Positions 8,758 to 17,277 of a stretch of DNA of 64,000 nt are shown here, piece after piece. The notes under the pieces were generated by a model. That model was not told where the DNA came from. It did no database searches and saw nothing but the letters and a program-made list of their open reading frames with translations. The position numbers and the translations under genes are program-made. The stretch's first letter is position 1. Every line of letters begins with the position of its first letter. The DNA comes from Paracoccaceae bacterium (lineage in GTDB: Bacteria > Pseudomonadota > Alphaproteobacteria > Rhodobacterales > Rhodobacteraceae). The DNA is taken from positions 1-64,000 of the forward strand of contig JAHYIZ010000003.1 in the NCBI GenBank assembly GCA_019429405.1. Reading direction: 5' to 3'.

Positions 8758-8785
8758 TTCATCCACGAAGGAGAAAGTGGATGAA
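8758..8785 (+). promoter_or_regulatory. Hairpin that encloses ribosome site and start codon of a small gene
   Basis: A perfect 9-bp inverted repeat, TTCATCCAC / GTGGATGAA, flanks a 10-nt loop GAAGGAGAAA. The loop carries the Shine-Dalgarno sequence and the 3' arm contains the ATG at 8781. In mRNA the start codon would be base-paired and the ribosome site presented in the loop. This could give translational control, but chance cannot be excluded. Confidence 0.55.
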
Positions 8786-8948
8786 TCAGACGAAACTCGA
8801 ACAGGAAGAACAGATGGCCCGCGCTCGCAATTGGGTTGCGAAAGACCGATGCGACCTGCACCGGCAATATTGCTTGGATGCGGCGCTTGATCTGGGCACC
8901 CAAGACGCGTGGGAGAAATTGGAGATGGAAATGCATCGCAATCCGTAA
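8781..8948 (+). CDS. Small charged protein of unknown function
   Basis: 55-aa product beginning MNQTKLEQEEQMARARNW, rich in Glu, Lys and Arg and predicted mostly helical, with two cysteines (DRCDLHRQYC). There is no signal peptide or membrane segment. A strong AAGGAGA lies 6 nt before the ATG. I do not recognise the family. It lies on the opposite strand inside the soxB-soxD gap, with a start-codon hairpin upstream and a cluster of GC-rich hairpins downstream. The good ribosome site and codon pattern argue for a real gene, and its size keeps confidence moderate. Confidence 0.55.
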   Translation: MNQTKLEQEEQMARARNWVAKDRCDLHRQYCLDAALDLGTQDAWEKLEMEMHRNP

Positions 8949-8984
8949 TCCGCCTCACCACACCTTGGCGGACTCGCCTTACCC

Positions 8985-9083
8985 GCCCGTGCTTCAGCAC
9001 GGGCAGCGCCCGACCCGCCCCCCCACGGGGCGGGCGCTTCTCGCCCACCCCGCGCGGGCCGGGCGCCGCCCTTGCGGCGAGGA
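8985..9083. repeat. Cluster of GC-rich hairpins
   Basis: Three successive inverted repeats are visible: GCCCGTGC-TTCA-GCACGGGC (8985-9004), then CGCCCC ... GGGGCG with outer GCGCCCG / GGGCGC arms, then CGCCG-CCCTT-GCGGCG. They fill the space between the small gene and the soxB tail copy. The first has a stable UUCA-type tetraloop. They may end transcription of the small gene. Confidence 0.5.
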
Positions 9084-9104
9084 GTGGGCTTGGCACTCGG
9101 CCTA

Positions 9105-9182
9105 TCACTGCGCCACCCCCGAAAGGCTCTCACCACCAAACCGCCCCTCGCGAAAGCGGTTCAACCCATCCTCGGCGGACAT
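9105..9182 (-). pseudogene. Duplicated C-terminal tail of soxB
   Basis: A 25-codon frame ends GLNRFREGRFGGESLSGVAQ. The authentic soxB end is GLNRFREGRFIDESVAAGVAH. The copies share the codons around GLNRFREGRF almost base for base, then diverge. The fragment lies 345 bp downstream of the true soxB stop with no upstream coding part, so it is a duplication remnant. The start ATG of this frame has no convincing ribosome site. Confidence 0.7.
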
Positions 9183-9188
9183 GGCAAG

Positions 9189-9212
9189 GCCGGGGGCGTT
9201 TAGGCCCCCGGC
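9189..9212 (-). terminator. GC-rich hairpin after the small membrane protein gene
   Basis: GCCGGGGGC / GCCCCCGGC form a perfect 9-bp stem with a 6-nt loop, about 30 bp downstream of the small gene at 9241-9399. There is no clear T run, so it is a weak intrinsic terminator or an mRNA end-stabilising structure. Confidence 0.45.
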
Positions 9213-9240
9213 TATCGGGATCGATCGGGGTAGCGCGACT

Positions 9241-9399
9241 TTATTTGAGGACGTCGGGCACCTGAATGGTGATGGTTGCCTCGTTGCGGCCAAACATGTT
9301 GCCGTCGGTGACGAGATACCAGACCACGCCGACCAGAACCACGACCACGGCGCCAAGGATGAAGCCGGTCGCCGTCTTGTTGGAAGTGTCGATTGCCAT
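9241..9399 (-). CDS. Small single-pass membrane protein
   Basis: 52-aa product (MAIDTSNKTATGFILGAVVV at the start) with one hydrophobic helix at residues about 12-30 (FILGAVVVVLVGVVWYLV). A short polar tail ending TITIQVPDVLK is probably periplasmic. GGAG lies about 9 nt before the ATG at 9399. It follows soxB on the same strand. I do not recognise a named family. Such small membrane proteins are common in Rhodobacteraceae, and a link to sarcosine metabolism rests only on position. Confidence 0.6.
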   Translation of the reverse strand: MAIDTSNKTATGFILGAVVVVLVGVVWYLVTDGNMFGRNEATITIQVPDVLK

Positions 9400-9464
9400 G
9401 ATGCGCGCTCCGCTGCTGTTACGTCTGAAAGCAGAACACGCAAGGGGTGCGAAAGGTTCCAGCA

Positions 9465-9507
9465 AGGCCGGGGGCGCTGCCCCTGAACCCCCGGAGTATT
9501 TGCGCAA
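9465..9507. repeat. Dispersed intergenic repeat, copy 2
   Basis: GGCCGGGGGCGCTGCCCCTG followed by AACCCCCGGAGTATTTGCGC matches the CCCCCGGAG-TATTT core of the other copies. It lies just after the soxB stop codon. Confidence 0.55.
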
Positions 9508-9526
9508 TGAAGAAGCGGAAAACCCA

Positions 9527-10774
9527 TCAGTGCGCCACCCCCGCTGCCACGCTTTCATCAATGAACCGCCCCTCGCGGAAGCGGTTCAACCCAAACTCGG
9601 CGGCCAGGGGGCCGGGGGCGCCGTTGGCCACCAGTTCGGCCATTGCCCAGCCCGAACCGGGGATAGACTTGAAACCGCCGGTGCCCCAGCCGCAGTTCAC
9701 AAAGCAGTTGCCGAGTGGCGTCGTTGAAAGAATGGGCGAGCGGTCGCCGGTCATGTCAACCACGCCGCCCCATTGCCGCATCATCTTCAGCCGCGACAGG
9801 ATCGGAAAGGTCTCGACCAGCGCGCGGATGGTTTCCTCGATATGGTGCCAGCTGCCGCGCTGGGTGTAGTTGTTGAACCCGTCGGTGCCGCCGCCGATCA
9901 CGAGGTCGCCCTTGTCGGACTGGCTGATGTAGCCATGCACGGTGTTGGCCATCACCACCACGTCGATCACCGGCTTGATCGGTTCGGAGACAAGCGCCTG
10001 CAGCGCGAGGCTTTCGATCGGCAGCCTGAAGCCCGCCATTTCGGCCAGCACCGAGGCGTTGCCCGCCACCACCATGGCGAGCTTGTCGCAGTTGATCGGC
10101 CCGCGCGAGGTATCGACCCCCACCACCTTGCCGCCCGCCGCGCGCACCCCGGTAACTTCGCAATTCTGGATGATGTCCATGCCCATGTCGGAACAGGCGC
10201 GCGCATAGCCCCAGGCCACCGCATCATGGCGCGCGGTGCCGCCGCGCGCCTGATAGAGCGCGCCAAGCACCGGGTAGCGCGGCCCGGCGAGGTTGATGAT
10301 CGGCACCAGTTGCTTCACCCGCGCCGCGTCGATCCATTCGGTTTGCACGCCCTGCAAGGCGTTGGCGTGCACGGTGCGCTTGTAGCCGCGCGCCTCATGC
10401 TCGGTCTGCGCCAGCATCAACAGGCCACGGGGGCTGAACATGACGTTCATGTTCAGATCCTGGCTGAGCGTTTCGTAAAGCGCGCGGGCCTTTTCATAGA
10501 TCGCGGCCGAGGGGTCTTGCAGGTAGTTTGAGCGGATGATGGTGGTGTTGCGCCCGGTATTGCCGCCGCCTAGCCAGCCCTTTTCAAGAATCGCCACGTT
10601 GCGGATGCCGAAGTTGCGCCCGAGGTAATAGGCGGTGGCAAGGCCGTGGCCGCCCGCCCCCACTACGATCACGTCATATTTCCGTTTTGGTTCGGGTGCT
10701 GCCCAGGCGCGGCCCCAACCTTCGTGGTGGCGCAGCGCCTCGCGGGCGACGGCGAATGCCGAATAGCGTCTCAT
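9527..10774 (-). CDS. soxB: Sarcosine oxidase beta subunit
   Basis: 415-aa SoxB, the flavin-binding catalytic subunit. The ADP-binding motif VVGAGGHGLATAYYLG lies near residue 38. The segment GGTARHDAVAWGYARA contains the His that carries covalent FMN in characterised heterotetrameric enzymes. It oxidises sarcosine at FAD and passes electrons to FMN. The ATG at 10774 is preceded by GGGAGA. The subunit is intact, but the normal junction with soxD is broken by an 865-bp insertion of small genes and a copy of its own last 24 codons. Confidence 0.94.
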   Translation of the reverse strand: MRRYSAFAVAREALRHHEGWGRAWAAPEPKRKYDVIVVGAGGHGLATAYYLGRNFGIRNVAILEKGWLGGGNTGRNTTIIRSNYLQDPSAAIYEKARALYETLSQDLNMNVMFSPRGLLMLAQTEHEARGYKRTVHANALQGVQTEWIDAARVKQLVPIINLAGPRYPVLGALYQARGGTARHDAVAWGYARACSDMGMDIIQNCEVTGVRAAGGKVVGVDTSRGPINCDKLAMVVAGNASVLAEMAGFRLPIESLALQALVSEPIKPVIDVVVMANTVHGYISQSDKGDLVIGGGTDGFNNYTQRGSWHHIEETIRALVETFPILSRLKMMRQWGGVVDMTGDRSPILSTTPLGNCFVNCGWGTGGFKSIPGSGWAMAELVANGAPGPLAAEFGLNRFREGRFIDESVAAGVAH

Positions 10775-10986
10775 GCCGCGATCTCCCGTATCTTGGGCAA
10801 GCGATTCCCGCCCGCGCCCTGATGCCTGCAAGCCTGATGGACCCATCGCGCCGCCGCAAGCCGCGCGCTAGCGGCACAATGGGGAAAAATGCGACATCGG
10901 GCCTGCGGCATGATGTGCCAGCGCGGCTTGGGGGTTTTGCTTGCCGCGTTCACGCCCTAAATGGGGGGCAACCAAAGGGAGTTCCC

Positions 10987-12507
10987 ATGCTGTTCTGGAT
11001 TCTTGCCGCCGCGCTTGCCGCCGCCATTGCGGTGCTCATGATATTGGCTCTCTGGCGCGGCGATGACGGCGCGAACGTGCCGGGCAACACGCAAGACCTT
11101 GGCGTCTACCGCGACCAGCTGAAAGGCGTTGAGGCTGATCTTGCGCGCGGCGTGATCGCGCCCGACGAGGCCGAGCGGCTGCGGTTGGAAATCTCGCGCC
11201 GGGTGCTGGAGGCTGACCGGGTCGCGCGGGGCAGTGACGTGGCGGGCCGCGCGCCAAGGTCGGCAAGCGTGACGGCGGCGGTGGCGCTGATGGCGCTGCT
11301 GGCGGCGGCATTCGGGCTTTACGCCCGGATCGGCGCCCCCGGCTACCCCGACGTGCCGTTGCAGGGGCGCCTTGCCGATGCCGAGGCGGCCTATGACGCG
11401 CGCCCCTCGCAGGCCGAAGCCGAGGCGCAGGCCGCAGCGCGGCGCGGCACGCCGCCCGCGCCCGATGCGCAGGTCGTGGCGCTGATGGAGCGGCTGCGCG
11501 CTGCCGTGGCCGAACGGCCCGACGATCCGCTCGGGCATGAGCTGCTGGCACGCAACGAGGCAATTCTTGGCGATTACCACGCGGCATGGACGACGCAGGA
11601 AAAGTTGATCGCGCTCAAGGGTGACGCGGCGACGGTGGCCGACCATGTGATGCTGGCCGAATGGATGATCGGCGCGACGGGCGGCATCATCACCCCCGAG
11701 ATCGAGTCGCTGCTGGGCGATATCGTGGCAAATGACCCCGGCAACGGCACCGCGCTGTTTTACCTTGGCATGATGATGGCGCAGCTTGACCGGCCCGACC
11801 GGACCTTTGCAATCTGGTCGTCGCTGCTGGCCAGAGGGCCGGAATCGGCACCGTGGATTGCGCCGATCCGCCGCTCGATCAACGATCTCGCATGGCTTGC
11901 AGGGGCGGGCAATTATGTCGCCCCTGCGCCCGTGCTGCCTGGCCCATCCGAGGCGGACATCGCCGCCGCCGCAGCGCTGGCGCCTCAGGCGCGCGAGGCG
12001 GCGCTGCGTGCGCCTGTCGAGGCGTTGATGGCGCAGATGGCAGAGCTGGGCGGTACTGCCGATGAATGGGGGCGGCTGATCTCGGCGCTGGCGGTGCTGG
12101 ACGAGACCGAGCGCGCCGCTGCGATCTGGGCCGAGGCGCAGCGGGTCTTTGCCGATCTGCCTGACGAGTTGGCGCGGGTTTCTGATGCTGCGGCGCGCGC
12201 CGGCCTGCCCGGTGGCGTTGCCGCCCCGCGCGGACCGACGGCAGGCGACATTGCCAATGCGGCGGCGCTTTCCGCCGACGAACAGGCCGCTTTCATCGAG
12301 GGCATGGTGGCACGTCTTGGGGATCGTCTGGCGGCCGAAGGCGGCAGCGCCGCCGAATGGGCGCAGCTGCTCCGCGCGCTTGGCACTCTTGGCCGCACCG
12401 ACGAGGCGCGCGCGCGCTGGGCCGAGGCGCAGGCTGCCTTTGCGGGCAGGCCCGACGATCTGGCCACGATTCGCGCGGCGGCGGCAACTGCCGGGGTTGC
12501 CGAATGA
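10987..12507 (+). CDS. ccmI: Cytochrome c biogenesis protein CcmI
   Basis: 506-aa CcmI (CycH). Two N-terminal transmembrane helices ([20 protein letters not shown] at residues 3-22, and [19 protein letters not shown]) flank a cytoplasmic loop ([18 protein letters not shown]). They are followed by a long periplasmic TPR-like domain ([40 protein letters not shown]). CcmI presents apocytochrome c to the heme-ligation complex. The C-terminus holds Ala/Glu-rich repeats ([40 protein letters not shown]). The window's tetraheme cytochrome would need this machinery. The TGA overlaps the ruvX start. Confidence 0.9.
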   Translation: MLFWILAAALAAAIAVLMILALWRGDDGANVPGNTQDLGVYRDQLKGVEADLARGVIAPDEAERLRLEISRRVLEADRVARGSDVAGRAPRSASVTAAVALMALLAAAFGLYARIGAPGYPDVPLQGRLADAEAAYDARPSQAEAEAQAAARRGTPPAPDAQVVALMERLRAAVAERPDDPLGHELLARNEAILGDYHAAWTTQEKLIALKGDAATVADHVMLAEWMIGATGGIITPEIESLLGDIVANDPGNGTALFYLGMMMAQLDRPDRTFAIWSSLLARGPESAPWIAPIRRSINDLAWLAGAGNYVAPAPVLPGPSEADIAAAAALAPQAREAALRAPVEALMAQMAELGGTADEWGRLISALAVLDETERAAAIWAEAQRVFADLPDELARVSDAAARAGLPGGVAAPRGPTAGDIANAAALSADEQAAFIEGMVARLGDRLAAEGGSAAEWAQLLRALGTLGRTDEARARWAEAQAAFAGRPDDLATIRAAAATAGVAE

Positions 12508-12980
12508 TCTGCGAAACCCTGCCAGAGCTTGCCGCGGCGCTGCCCCGCATGGGCGCGCTTGCAGGGCTCGACCTTGGCACCAAGACGATCGGTTTCGCGG
12601 TCTCGGACGGGATGCGGCAGGTGGCCTCGCCGATCACCACGATCCGGCGCGAAAAGTTCACGCTTGATGCGGCGGCGCTGCTGCGGCTGGTGGCCGAACG
12701 CGACCTGAGGGGCATCATTCTTGGCCTGCCGTTCAACATGGATGGCAGCGAAGGCCCGCGCTGCCAGTCAACCCGCGCCTTTGCGCGCAACCTTTCGCGG
12801 CTGACCGATCTGCCGATCGGCTACTGGGACGAGCGGCTTTCGACCGTTGCCGCCGAGCGCGCGCTTCTGGAGGCAGACACTTCGCGCAAACGCCGCGCCG
12901 AAGTCATCGACCATGTTGCGGCGGCCTATATTCTGCAAGGCGCGCTGGACCGGCTGCGCAACATCGCGGTGGCGCCATGA
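12504..12980 (+). CDS. ruvX: Holliday junction resolvase-like RuvX (YqgF)
   Basis: 158-aa RuvX/YqgF-family RNase H-fold nuclease, implicated in pre-16S rRNA 5' maturation and Holliday junction resolution. Visible motifs are [15 protein letters not shown] (catalytic Asp, residues about 20-34), [15 protein letters not shown], the Glu in [13 protein letters not shown], and the last acidic motif [12 protein letters not shown]. The ATG overlaps the ccmI stop and the gene's own stop overlaps the next start (ATGA), forming a three-gene coupled run. Length and motifs are standard. Confidence 0.92.
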   Translation: MICETLPELAAALPRMGALAGLDLGTKTIGFAVSDGMRQVASPITTIRREKFTLDAAALLRLVAERDLRGIILGLPFNMDGSEGPRCQSTRAFARNLSRLTDLPIGYWDERLSTVAAERALLEADTSRKRRAEVIDHVAAAYILQGALDRLRNIAVAP

Positions 12981-13210
12981 GCGACGAGATCTGGGCGCGC
13001 GACGAGCCCGCCAGCCCTTGCGTAAAGATCTGCCTGATGCACCCGGCCGAGGGCCTGTGCCTGGGCTGCATGCGCACTCTGGACGAGATCGCCACATGGC
13101 GGCAGATGTCGCCCGAAGCGCGCCGCGCGGTGCTGGAAGATCTGCCGGCCCGCGCCCCACGCCTGCGCCCGCGCCGGGGCGGGCGCGCCGCGCGCATCGC
13201 CAAGGGCTGA
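12977..13210 (+). CDS. DUF1289 family cysteine-rich protein
   Basis: 77-aa protein of the DUF1289 family. [19 protein letters not shown] holds four cysteines (C-x3-C ... C-x2-C) that probably bind a metal or Fe-S cluster, followed by [22 protein letters not shown], which is the family signature. The C-terminus is Arg-rich. The function is unknown. It overlaps ruvX by 4 bp and is translationally coupled to it. Confidence 0.85.
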   Translation: MSDEIWARDEPASPCVKICLMHPAEGLCLGCMRTLDEIATWRQMSPEARRAVLEDLPARAPRLRPRRGGRAARIAKG

Positions 13211-13237
13211 CCCGCCGCCTTTTTCGCGCGCCGCGTG

Positions 13238-13266
13238 TTGCAGGCCACAGGCGATGTCGATATAGC
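13238..13266 (+). promoter_or_regulatory. Sigma-70 promoter of tRNA-Arg
   Basis: TTGCAG (13238-13243), a 17-bp spacer and TATAGC (13261-13266) lie immediately upstream of the tRNA, placing transcription start close to its 5' end. Confidence 0.6.
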
Positions 13267-13275
13267 GGGCGTCAG

Positions 13276-13352
<77 letters not shown>

Positions 13353-13441
13353 GAACCCCTGGCGTGCACCGCGATCATTCGCGGCCGCGCGCCCTGCTCC
13401 AACCTTTTGATTTCGCGTGCCCAAGACGCCAGCACCGGTTC

Positions 13442-13795
13442 CTACTTTCGCAAACCGCCCTGGTCACCCGGCGCGCAGAGCGTCGAGCGTGTGAGGAAGC
13501 GGCGCTCGCGACCATTGTCGAGGCTGAACATCCCGCCGCGCCCTGGCACCACATCGATCACGAGGTCGGTGTGCTTCCAGACTTCGTGCTGGCGACCCGA
13601 GATGTAAAAGGGCATGCCGCCGATATCGCCCAGCCGCACGTCATGCTCGCCCAGCCGGAATTCGCCTTGCGGGTAACACATCGGCGACGACCCGTCGCAG
13701 CAGCCGCCCGACTGGTGAAACAGCACCGGCCCGTGCTCGCCGACAATCTCGGCCAAGAGCGTAAGCGCCGCCTGCGTGGCAGATACGGTCGCCAT
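13442..13795 (-). CDS. DUF779 family protein
   Basis: 117-aa DUF779 protein. The cysteine/glycine cluster HQSGGCCDGSSPMCYPQGEF and the C-terminal GRGGMFSLDNGRERRFLTRS are the family hallmarks. Genes of this family are regularly found beside NAD-dependent acetaldehyde/aldehyde dehydrogenases of the AldB/ExaC type, as here 65 bp downstream of one. The vicinal cysteines suggest metal or redox chemistry, but the function has not been settled. It is probably cotranscribed with the dehydrogenase, though a repeat sits in the gap. Confidence 0.85.
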   Translation of the reverse strand: MATVSATQAALTLLAEIVGEHGPVLFHQSGGCCDGSSPMCYPQGEFRLGEHDVRLGDIGGMPFYISGRQHEVWKHTDLVIDVVPGRGGMFSLDNGRERRFLTRSTLCAPGDQGGLRK

Positions 13796-13811
13796 TGCTT
13801 CCCCTCTCCTT

Positions 13812-13859
13812 TGTCAAATACCCTCGGGGGGTCGGGGGGGCCGAGGCCCCCCCGCCGGC
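13812..13859. repeat. Dispersed intergenic repeat, copy 3
   Basis: TCAAATACCCTCGGGGGGTC followed by a G run and CCCCCCCGCC is the repeat core (CCC-GAGG-GTATTTG) in the opposite orientation. It lies between the aldehyde dehydrogenase stop and the DUF779 start. Confidence 0.55.
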
Positions 13860-13860
13860 G

Positions 13861-15378
13861 TCAGAAGAAGCCGAGCTTCTTGGGCGAATAGCTGACCAGC
13901 ATGTTCTTGGCCTGCTGGTAGTGATCGAGCATCATCAGGTGCGTTTCGCGGCCGATCCCCGACAGCTTGTAGCCACCAAAGGCGGCGTGGGCCGCGTAAT
14001 CGTGGTAGCAGTTGGTCCAGACCCGGCCCGCCTGGATCGCGCGACCGAACCGGTAGCAGGTGTTCACGTCGCGCGACCAGACCCCGGCGCCGAGGCCGTA
14101 GAGCGTGTCGTTGGCGATCGCCAAGGCTTCGTCATTGTCCTTGAAGGTGGTCACGGCGACCACCGGGCCAAAGATCTCTTCCTGAAAGACGCGCATCTTG
14201 TTGTGGCCCTTGAGCACGGTGGGCTGCACATAGAACCCCTCGGAAAGCCCGCCGCCAAGACGCGCACGGGCGCCGCCGATCAGGACTTCAGCACCCTCGG
14301 CGCGGCCGATATCGAGATAGGAGAGGATCTTCTCCATCTGCTCGCTCGAGGCCTGCGCGCCGATCATCGTGGCCGGGTCGAGCGGATCGCCCTGCACGAT
14401 CGCCGCCACCCGTTTCAGCGCGCGTTCCATGAAACGCTCGTAGATGTCTTCATGGATCAGCGCGCGCGAGGGGCAGGTGCAAACCTCGCCCTGGTTCAGC
14501 GCGAACATCACGAAGCCCTCGATCGCCTTGTCGAAGAAATCGTCGTCGGCGTCGCAGACATCCTTGAAGAAGATGTTCGGGCTCTTGCCGCCAAGCTCCA
14601 GCGTCACCGGAATCAGGTTCTCGCTGGCATATTGCATGATCAGTCGCCCGGTCGTGGTTTCGCCGGTGAAGGCGATCTTGGCGATGCGGTTCGACGAGGC
14701 CAGCGGCTTGCCCGCCTCCAGCCCGAAACCGTTGACGATGTTGAGCACGCCCGCCGGCAACAGGTCGCCAATCAGTTCCGCCAGCAGCATGATCGAGGCC
14801 GGGGTTTGCTCGGCAGGCTTGATCACCACGCAGTTGCCAGCGGCCAGCGCCGGGGCCAGCTTCCACACCGCCATCAGGATCGGGAAGTTCCAGGGAATGA
14901 TCTGGCCGACCACGCCCAGCGGTTCATGGAAATGGTAGGCGACGGTGTTGTCGTCGATCTGCGACAGGCTGCCTTCCTGGGCGCGGATGGCACCGGCAAA
15001 ATAGCGAAAATGGTCGATCGCCAGCGGCATGTCGGCGGCCATCGTTTCGCGGATCGGCTTGCCGTTGTCCCAGGTTTCGGCGGTCGCCAGCAGGCTGAGG
15101 TTGTCCTGCATCCGGTCGGCGATGCGGTTCAGGATCAGGGCGCGTTCGGCCGGACTGGTGCGGCCCCAGGCGTCTTTCGCGGCATGCGCGGCGTCGAGCG
15201 CAAGCTCGATGTCGGCGGCACCCGAGCGGGCCACCTCGCACAGCACCTGGCCGGTGATCGGCGAGGTGTTCTTGAAATAGCGCCCTTCGACCGGCGGCGT
15301 GGCCTTGCCGCCGATGTAATTGTCGTAGCGCGTCTTGAACGGCGATTGCGCGGTGCGGAAATGTTCAGGTTTGTTCAT
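13861..15378 (-). CDS. NAD-dependent aldehyde dehydrogenase (AldB/ExaC type)
   Basis: 505-aa aldehyde dehydrogenase that oxidises aldehydes, probably acetaldehyde or longer, to acids. It shows the family signatures [20 protein letters not shown], the catalytic Glu in [12 protein letters not shown] and the nucleophilic Cys in [14 protein letters not shown]. The extra cysteines and the [20 protein letters not shown] start are typical of the AldB/ExaC acetaldehyde dehydrogenase subgroup. The ATG at 15378 is preceded by GGAGG. A regulator of the AcoR type lies upstream on the same strand and a perfect palindrome lies between them, with DUF779 downstream. This is the standard partner set for alcohol/acetaldehyde oxidation. 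Confidence 0.9.
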   Translation of the reverse strand: MNKPEHFRTAQSPFKTRYDNYIGGKATPPVEGRYFKNTSPITGQVLCEVARSGAADIELALDAAHAAKDAWGRTSPAERALILNRIADRMQDNLSLLATAETWDNGKPIRETMAADMPLAIDHFRYFAGAIRAQEGSLSQIDDNTVAYHFHEPLGVVGQIIPWNFPILMAVWKLAPALAAGNCVVIKPAEQTPASIMLLAELIGDLLPAGVLNIVNGFGLEAGKPLASSNRIAKIAFTGETTTGRLIMQYASENLIPVTLELGGKSPNIFFKDVCDADDDFFDKAIEGFVMFALNQGEVCTCPSRALIHEDIYERFMERALKRVAAIVQGDPLDPATMIGAQASSEQMEKILSYLDIGRAEGAEVLIGGARARLGGGLSEGFYVQPTVLKGHNKMRVFQEEIFGPVVAVTTFKDNDEALAIANDTLYGLGAGVWSRDVNTCYRFGRAIQAGRVWTNCYHDYAAHAAFGGYKLSGIGRETHLMMLDHYQQAKNMLVSYSPKKLGFF

Positions 15379-15485
15379 GGTGGTTCCTCCCATCAGGTTG
15401 CGCGCCACCTCCTCGCGGCGCGTCCCCGGCATCTGGCCACAGTCGCAAACCCCTGTCAGCGGGGGGTGGCGCCGTGGCGCGGCGC

Positions 15486-15509
15486 ATCTGTCGCAGTTCT
15501 GCGACAGAT
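15486..15509. promoter_or_regulatory. Perfect palindrome upstream of the aldehyde dehydrogenase gene
   Basis: ATCTGTCGCA-GTTC-TGCGACAGAT has 10-bp arms and a 4-nt spacer, about 110 bp upstream of the aldehyde dehydrogenase start. This is a typical upstream activator position. A related half-site (TTGCGACA) occurs near 16509 in the promoter of the regulator. The binding protein is probably the adjacent Fis-domain regulator, by inference. Confidence 0.6.
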
Positions 15510-15533
15510 CGGGCGGCAAAGGTGCGAGAGGGT

Positions 15534-16490
15534 CTAGTGCGGCGCGCTGATGCGCATCCGCACCAGTTTGCGGTGCAGTGTGGCGCGCGAAATGCCGAGC
15601 GCGCGGGCGGCGGCGCTGACATTGCCGCCGGCGCGGGCGAGCGCGCGCAGCAGCGCCGCCTGTTCGGCGCCGTCGAGCGATTCGGCGCCGCCCAGCCCCA
15701 GCAGATCGGCCGCCGGGCGGGGGGCTGCGGCGATATCCCCCGACAACCCCAGCACCCGGCGCGCGCCGCGCGTGGCGCCGATCACCAGATCATGCACATC
15801 GACCGCCAGCAGCGCGCCGGCGCTGCGCTCGACGCCGGGCACCATGACGATGCGCGCCGAGGGAAACGCCAGACGGAAATTCTCGGCCTCGATGCGCCGC
15901 GCCGTCTGCGCCACGGTCTGGGTGATCAGATCGGTAAACGCCTCGGTCAGGTCGGCGCGCGCCGATGACACGTCGAGCACCGCCGCCAGTTCGCCGTCGG
16001 CGCCGTGGATCGGCGCGCTCATGCAGCTCATCGAGGTGTTGCGCGCCAGAAAATGCTGATCGCGGTGCACCTTGGTCGGGCGGCCCTCGGTCAGGCAGGT
16101 GCCGATGGCGTTGGTGCCCATGACCTTTTCGCACCATCGCGTGCCGGTCCAGAGCCCCCATTCGGCGAAGGCCGCATCGTCGGCGCTGCGGCCGCGCCGC
16201 TCGACCGGAACGCCGTTGCGATCGGCCAGAAGCACGCAGCAGCCAACCCCGCCGACCGCTGCAAAAAGATCGTCGAGGCTGGCGGCGGCGGCGTGCAAGA
16301 GCGGCGCCATGCGCGCCTGCGCGGCGCGAAACTCGGCCGGGTCGAGCCGTTCGGGCGCCGGTGCCCGCGTCACATCGAGCTTGAAAAGCTGCGCCGAGCG
16401 GCTCCACGAAGCGACAATTGCCGAATGCGCCGCGTCGCCCGAGGCGATCGCCGCCCAGACCCGATCCGCGTGCGGATGTGCTCCTCCCAT
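15534..16490 (-). CDS. AcoR-like GAF/Fis regulator without AAA+ domain
   Basis: 318-aa regulator. An N-terminal sensory region ([20 protein letters not shown]) is followed by a GAF domain ([60 protein letters not shown]) and a C-terminal Fis helix-turn-helix ([20 protein letters not shown]). This matches acetoin-type activators AcoR at both ends, but the sigma-54-contacting AAA+ domain between them is missing. It therefore cannot act as a classical sigma-54 activator. The start at 16490 ([11 protein letters not shown]) has GGGAGGG upstream. It is upstream of the aldehyde dehydrogenase and divergent from the oxidoreductase operon, and may control either or both. Confidence 0.82.
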   Translation of the reverse strand: MGGAHPHADRVWAAIASGDAAHSAIVASWSRSAQLFKLDVTRAPAPERLDPAEFRAAQARMAPLLHAAAASLDDLFAAVGGVGCCVLLADRNGVPVERRGRSADDAAFAEWGLWTGTRWCEKVMGTNAIGTCLTEGRPTKVHRDQHFLARNTSMSCMSAPIHGADGELAAVLDVSSARADLTEAFTDLITQTVAQTARRIEAENFRLAFPSARIVMVPGVERSAGALLAVDVHDLVIGATRGARRVLGLSGDIAAAPRPAADLLGLGGAESLDGAEQAALLRALARAGGNVSAAARALGISRATLHRKLVRMRISAPH

Positions 16491-16510
16491 GCGGCCCTCC
16501 CTGCCACCTT

Positions 16511-16530
16511 GCGACATGGTGGCGCGTCGC
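16511..16530. promoter_or_regulatory. Candidate regulator half-sites in the divergent promoter
   Basis: GCGAC (16511-16515) and GTCGC (16526-16530) form an inverted pair 10 nt apart, and the first is embedded in TTGCGACA, the same core as the palindrome at 15486. It lies between the regulator start and the 2-oxoacid oxidoreductase operon. Confidence 0.35.
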
Positions 16531-16701
16531 GGGCGCATTTTCAACCGGTTTCCGCCTGACCGGCAGGCATCCGCTTCACTGTCCTGTGACGCGGCGGCAG
16601 CCGAATTCTCGGCAAATGATCCATGTCAAGGTGCCGCACGCCATCCTGCGCAATCTCTCATGGGCGCGCTGACGGGCGCTAACATCGGTGGAGTTGGTTG
16701 C

Positions 16702-17277
16702 ATGCTTCAGATTCGCATTCATGGCCGAGGCGGGCAGGGGGTGGTGACAGCCGCCGAAATGCTTTCGATCGCGGCGTTCAGTCAGGGTAGCCACGCGCAG
16801 GCATTTCCCTCGTTCGGGTCCGAGCGTACGGGCGCCCCGGTGGTCGCCTTCTGCCGCATCGACGACAAGCCCATCCGTCTGCGTGAGCCGATTCTGGCGC
16901 CCGATGTGCTGATCGTGCAAGATGCGCATCTGCTGCAGCAGATCGACGTGTTTCAGGGCTTGGTGCCGCGCGGCTATGTGCTGATCAACAGCCGCAAGAG
17001 CGCGGACGAGATGGGCCTTGGCGAAATGGTCGATAGGCTTCCGGCGGGCCATCTGGTCACGCTGCCTGCCACCGAAATAGCCATGAAGCACCTGCGCCGG
17101 CCGCTGCCAAACGCGGTGTTGCTGGGCGGTTTTGCCGCAATGACCGGGATGATCTCGCTGGAAGCGGTCGTTCACGCCATTGGCCACAAGTTCAAGGGCG
17201 AGGTTGCCGCGCGCAACATCGCCGCTGCCACCGAGGCGCATGCGCTGCTGGCGGCCCCCGAGGAGGCGCAAGGATGA
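16702..17277 (+). CDS. 2-oxoacid:acceptor oxidoreductase gamma subunit
   Basis: 191-aa gamma-domain protein of the pyruvate/2-oxoacid:ferredoxin oxidoreductase family. The opening IRIHGRGGQGVVTAAEML and the following AFPSFGSERTGAPVVAFCRI are the signature of PorG-type subunits. The ATG at 16702 follows GGTGGAG, and earlier starts in frame lack the family N-terminus. First gene of a four-gene coupled operon (gamma, alpha, beta, NAD(P)H/ferredoxin module), overlapping the next by 4 bp. The substrate cannot be assigned from sequence; pyruvate or an aromatic 2-oxoacid are the usual possibilities. Confidence 0.88.
   Translation: MLQIRIHGRGGQGVVTAAEMLSIAAFSQGSHAQAFPSFGSERTGAPVVAFCRIDDKPIRLREPILAPDVLIVQDAHLLQQIDVFQGLVPRGYVLINSRKSADEMGLGEMVDRLPAGHLVTLPATEIAMKHLRRPLPNAVLLGGFAAMTGMISLEAVVHAIGHKFKGEVAARNIAAATEAHALLAAPEEAQG

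Noticed and set aside
13795-15537. 580-codon open frame opposite the aldehyde dehydrogenase gene.
   Set aside because: Shadow frame of a clearly conserved enzyme; composition typical of antisense frames in GC-rich DNA.
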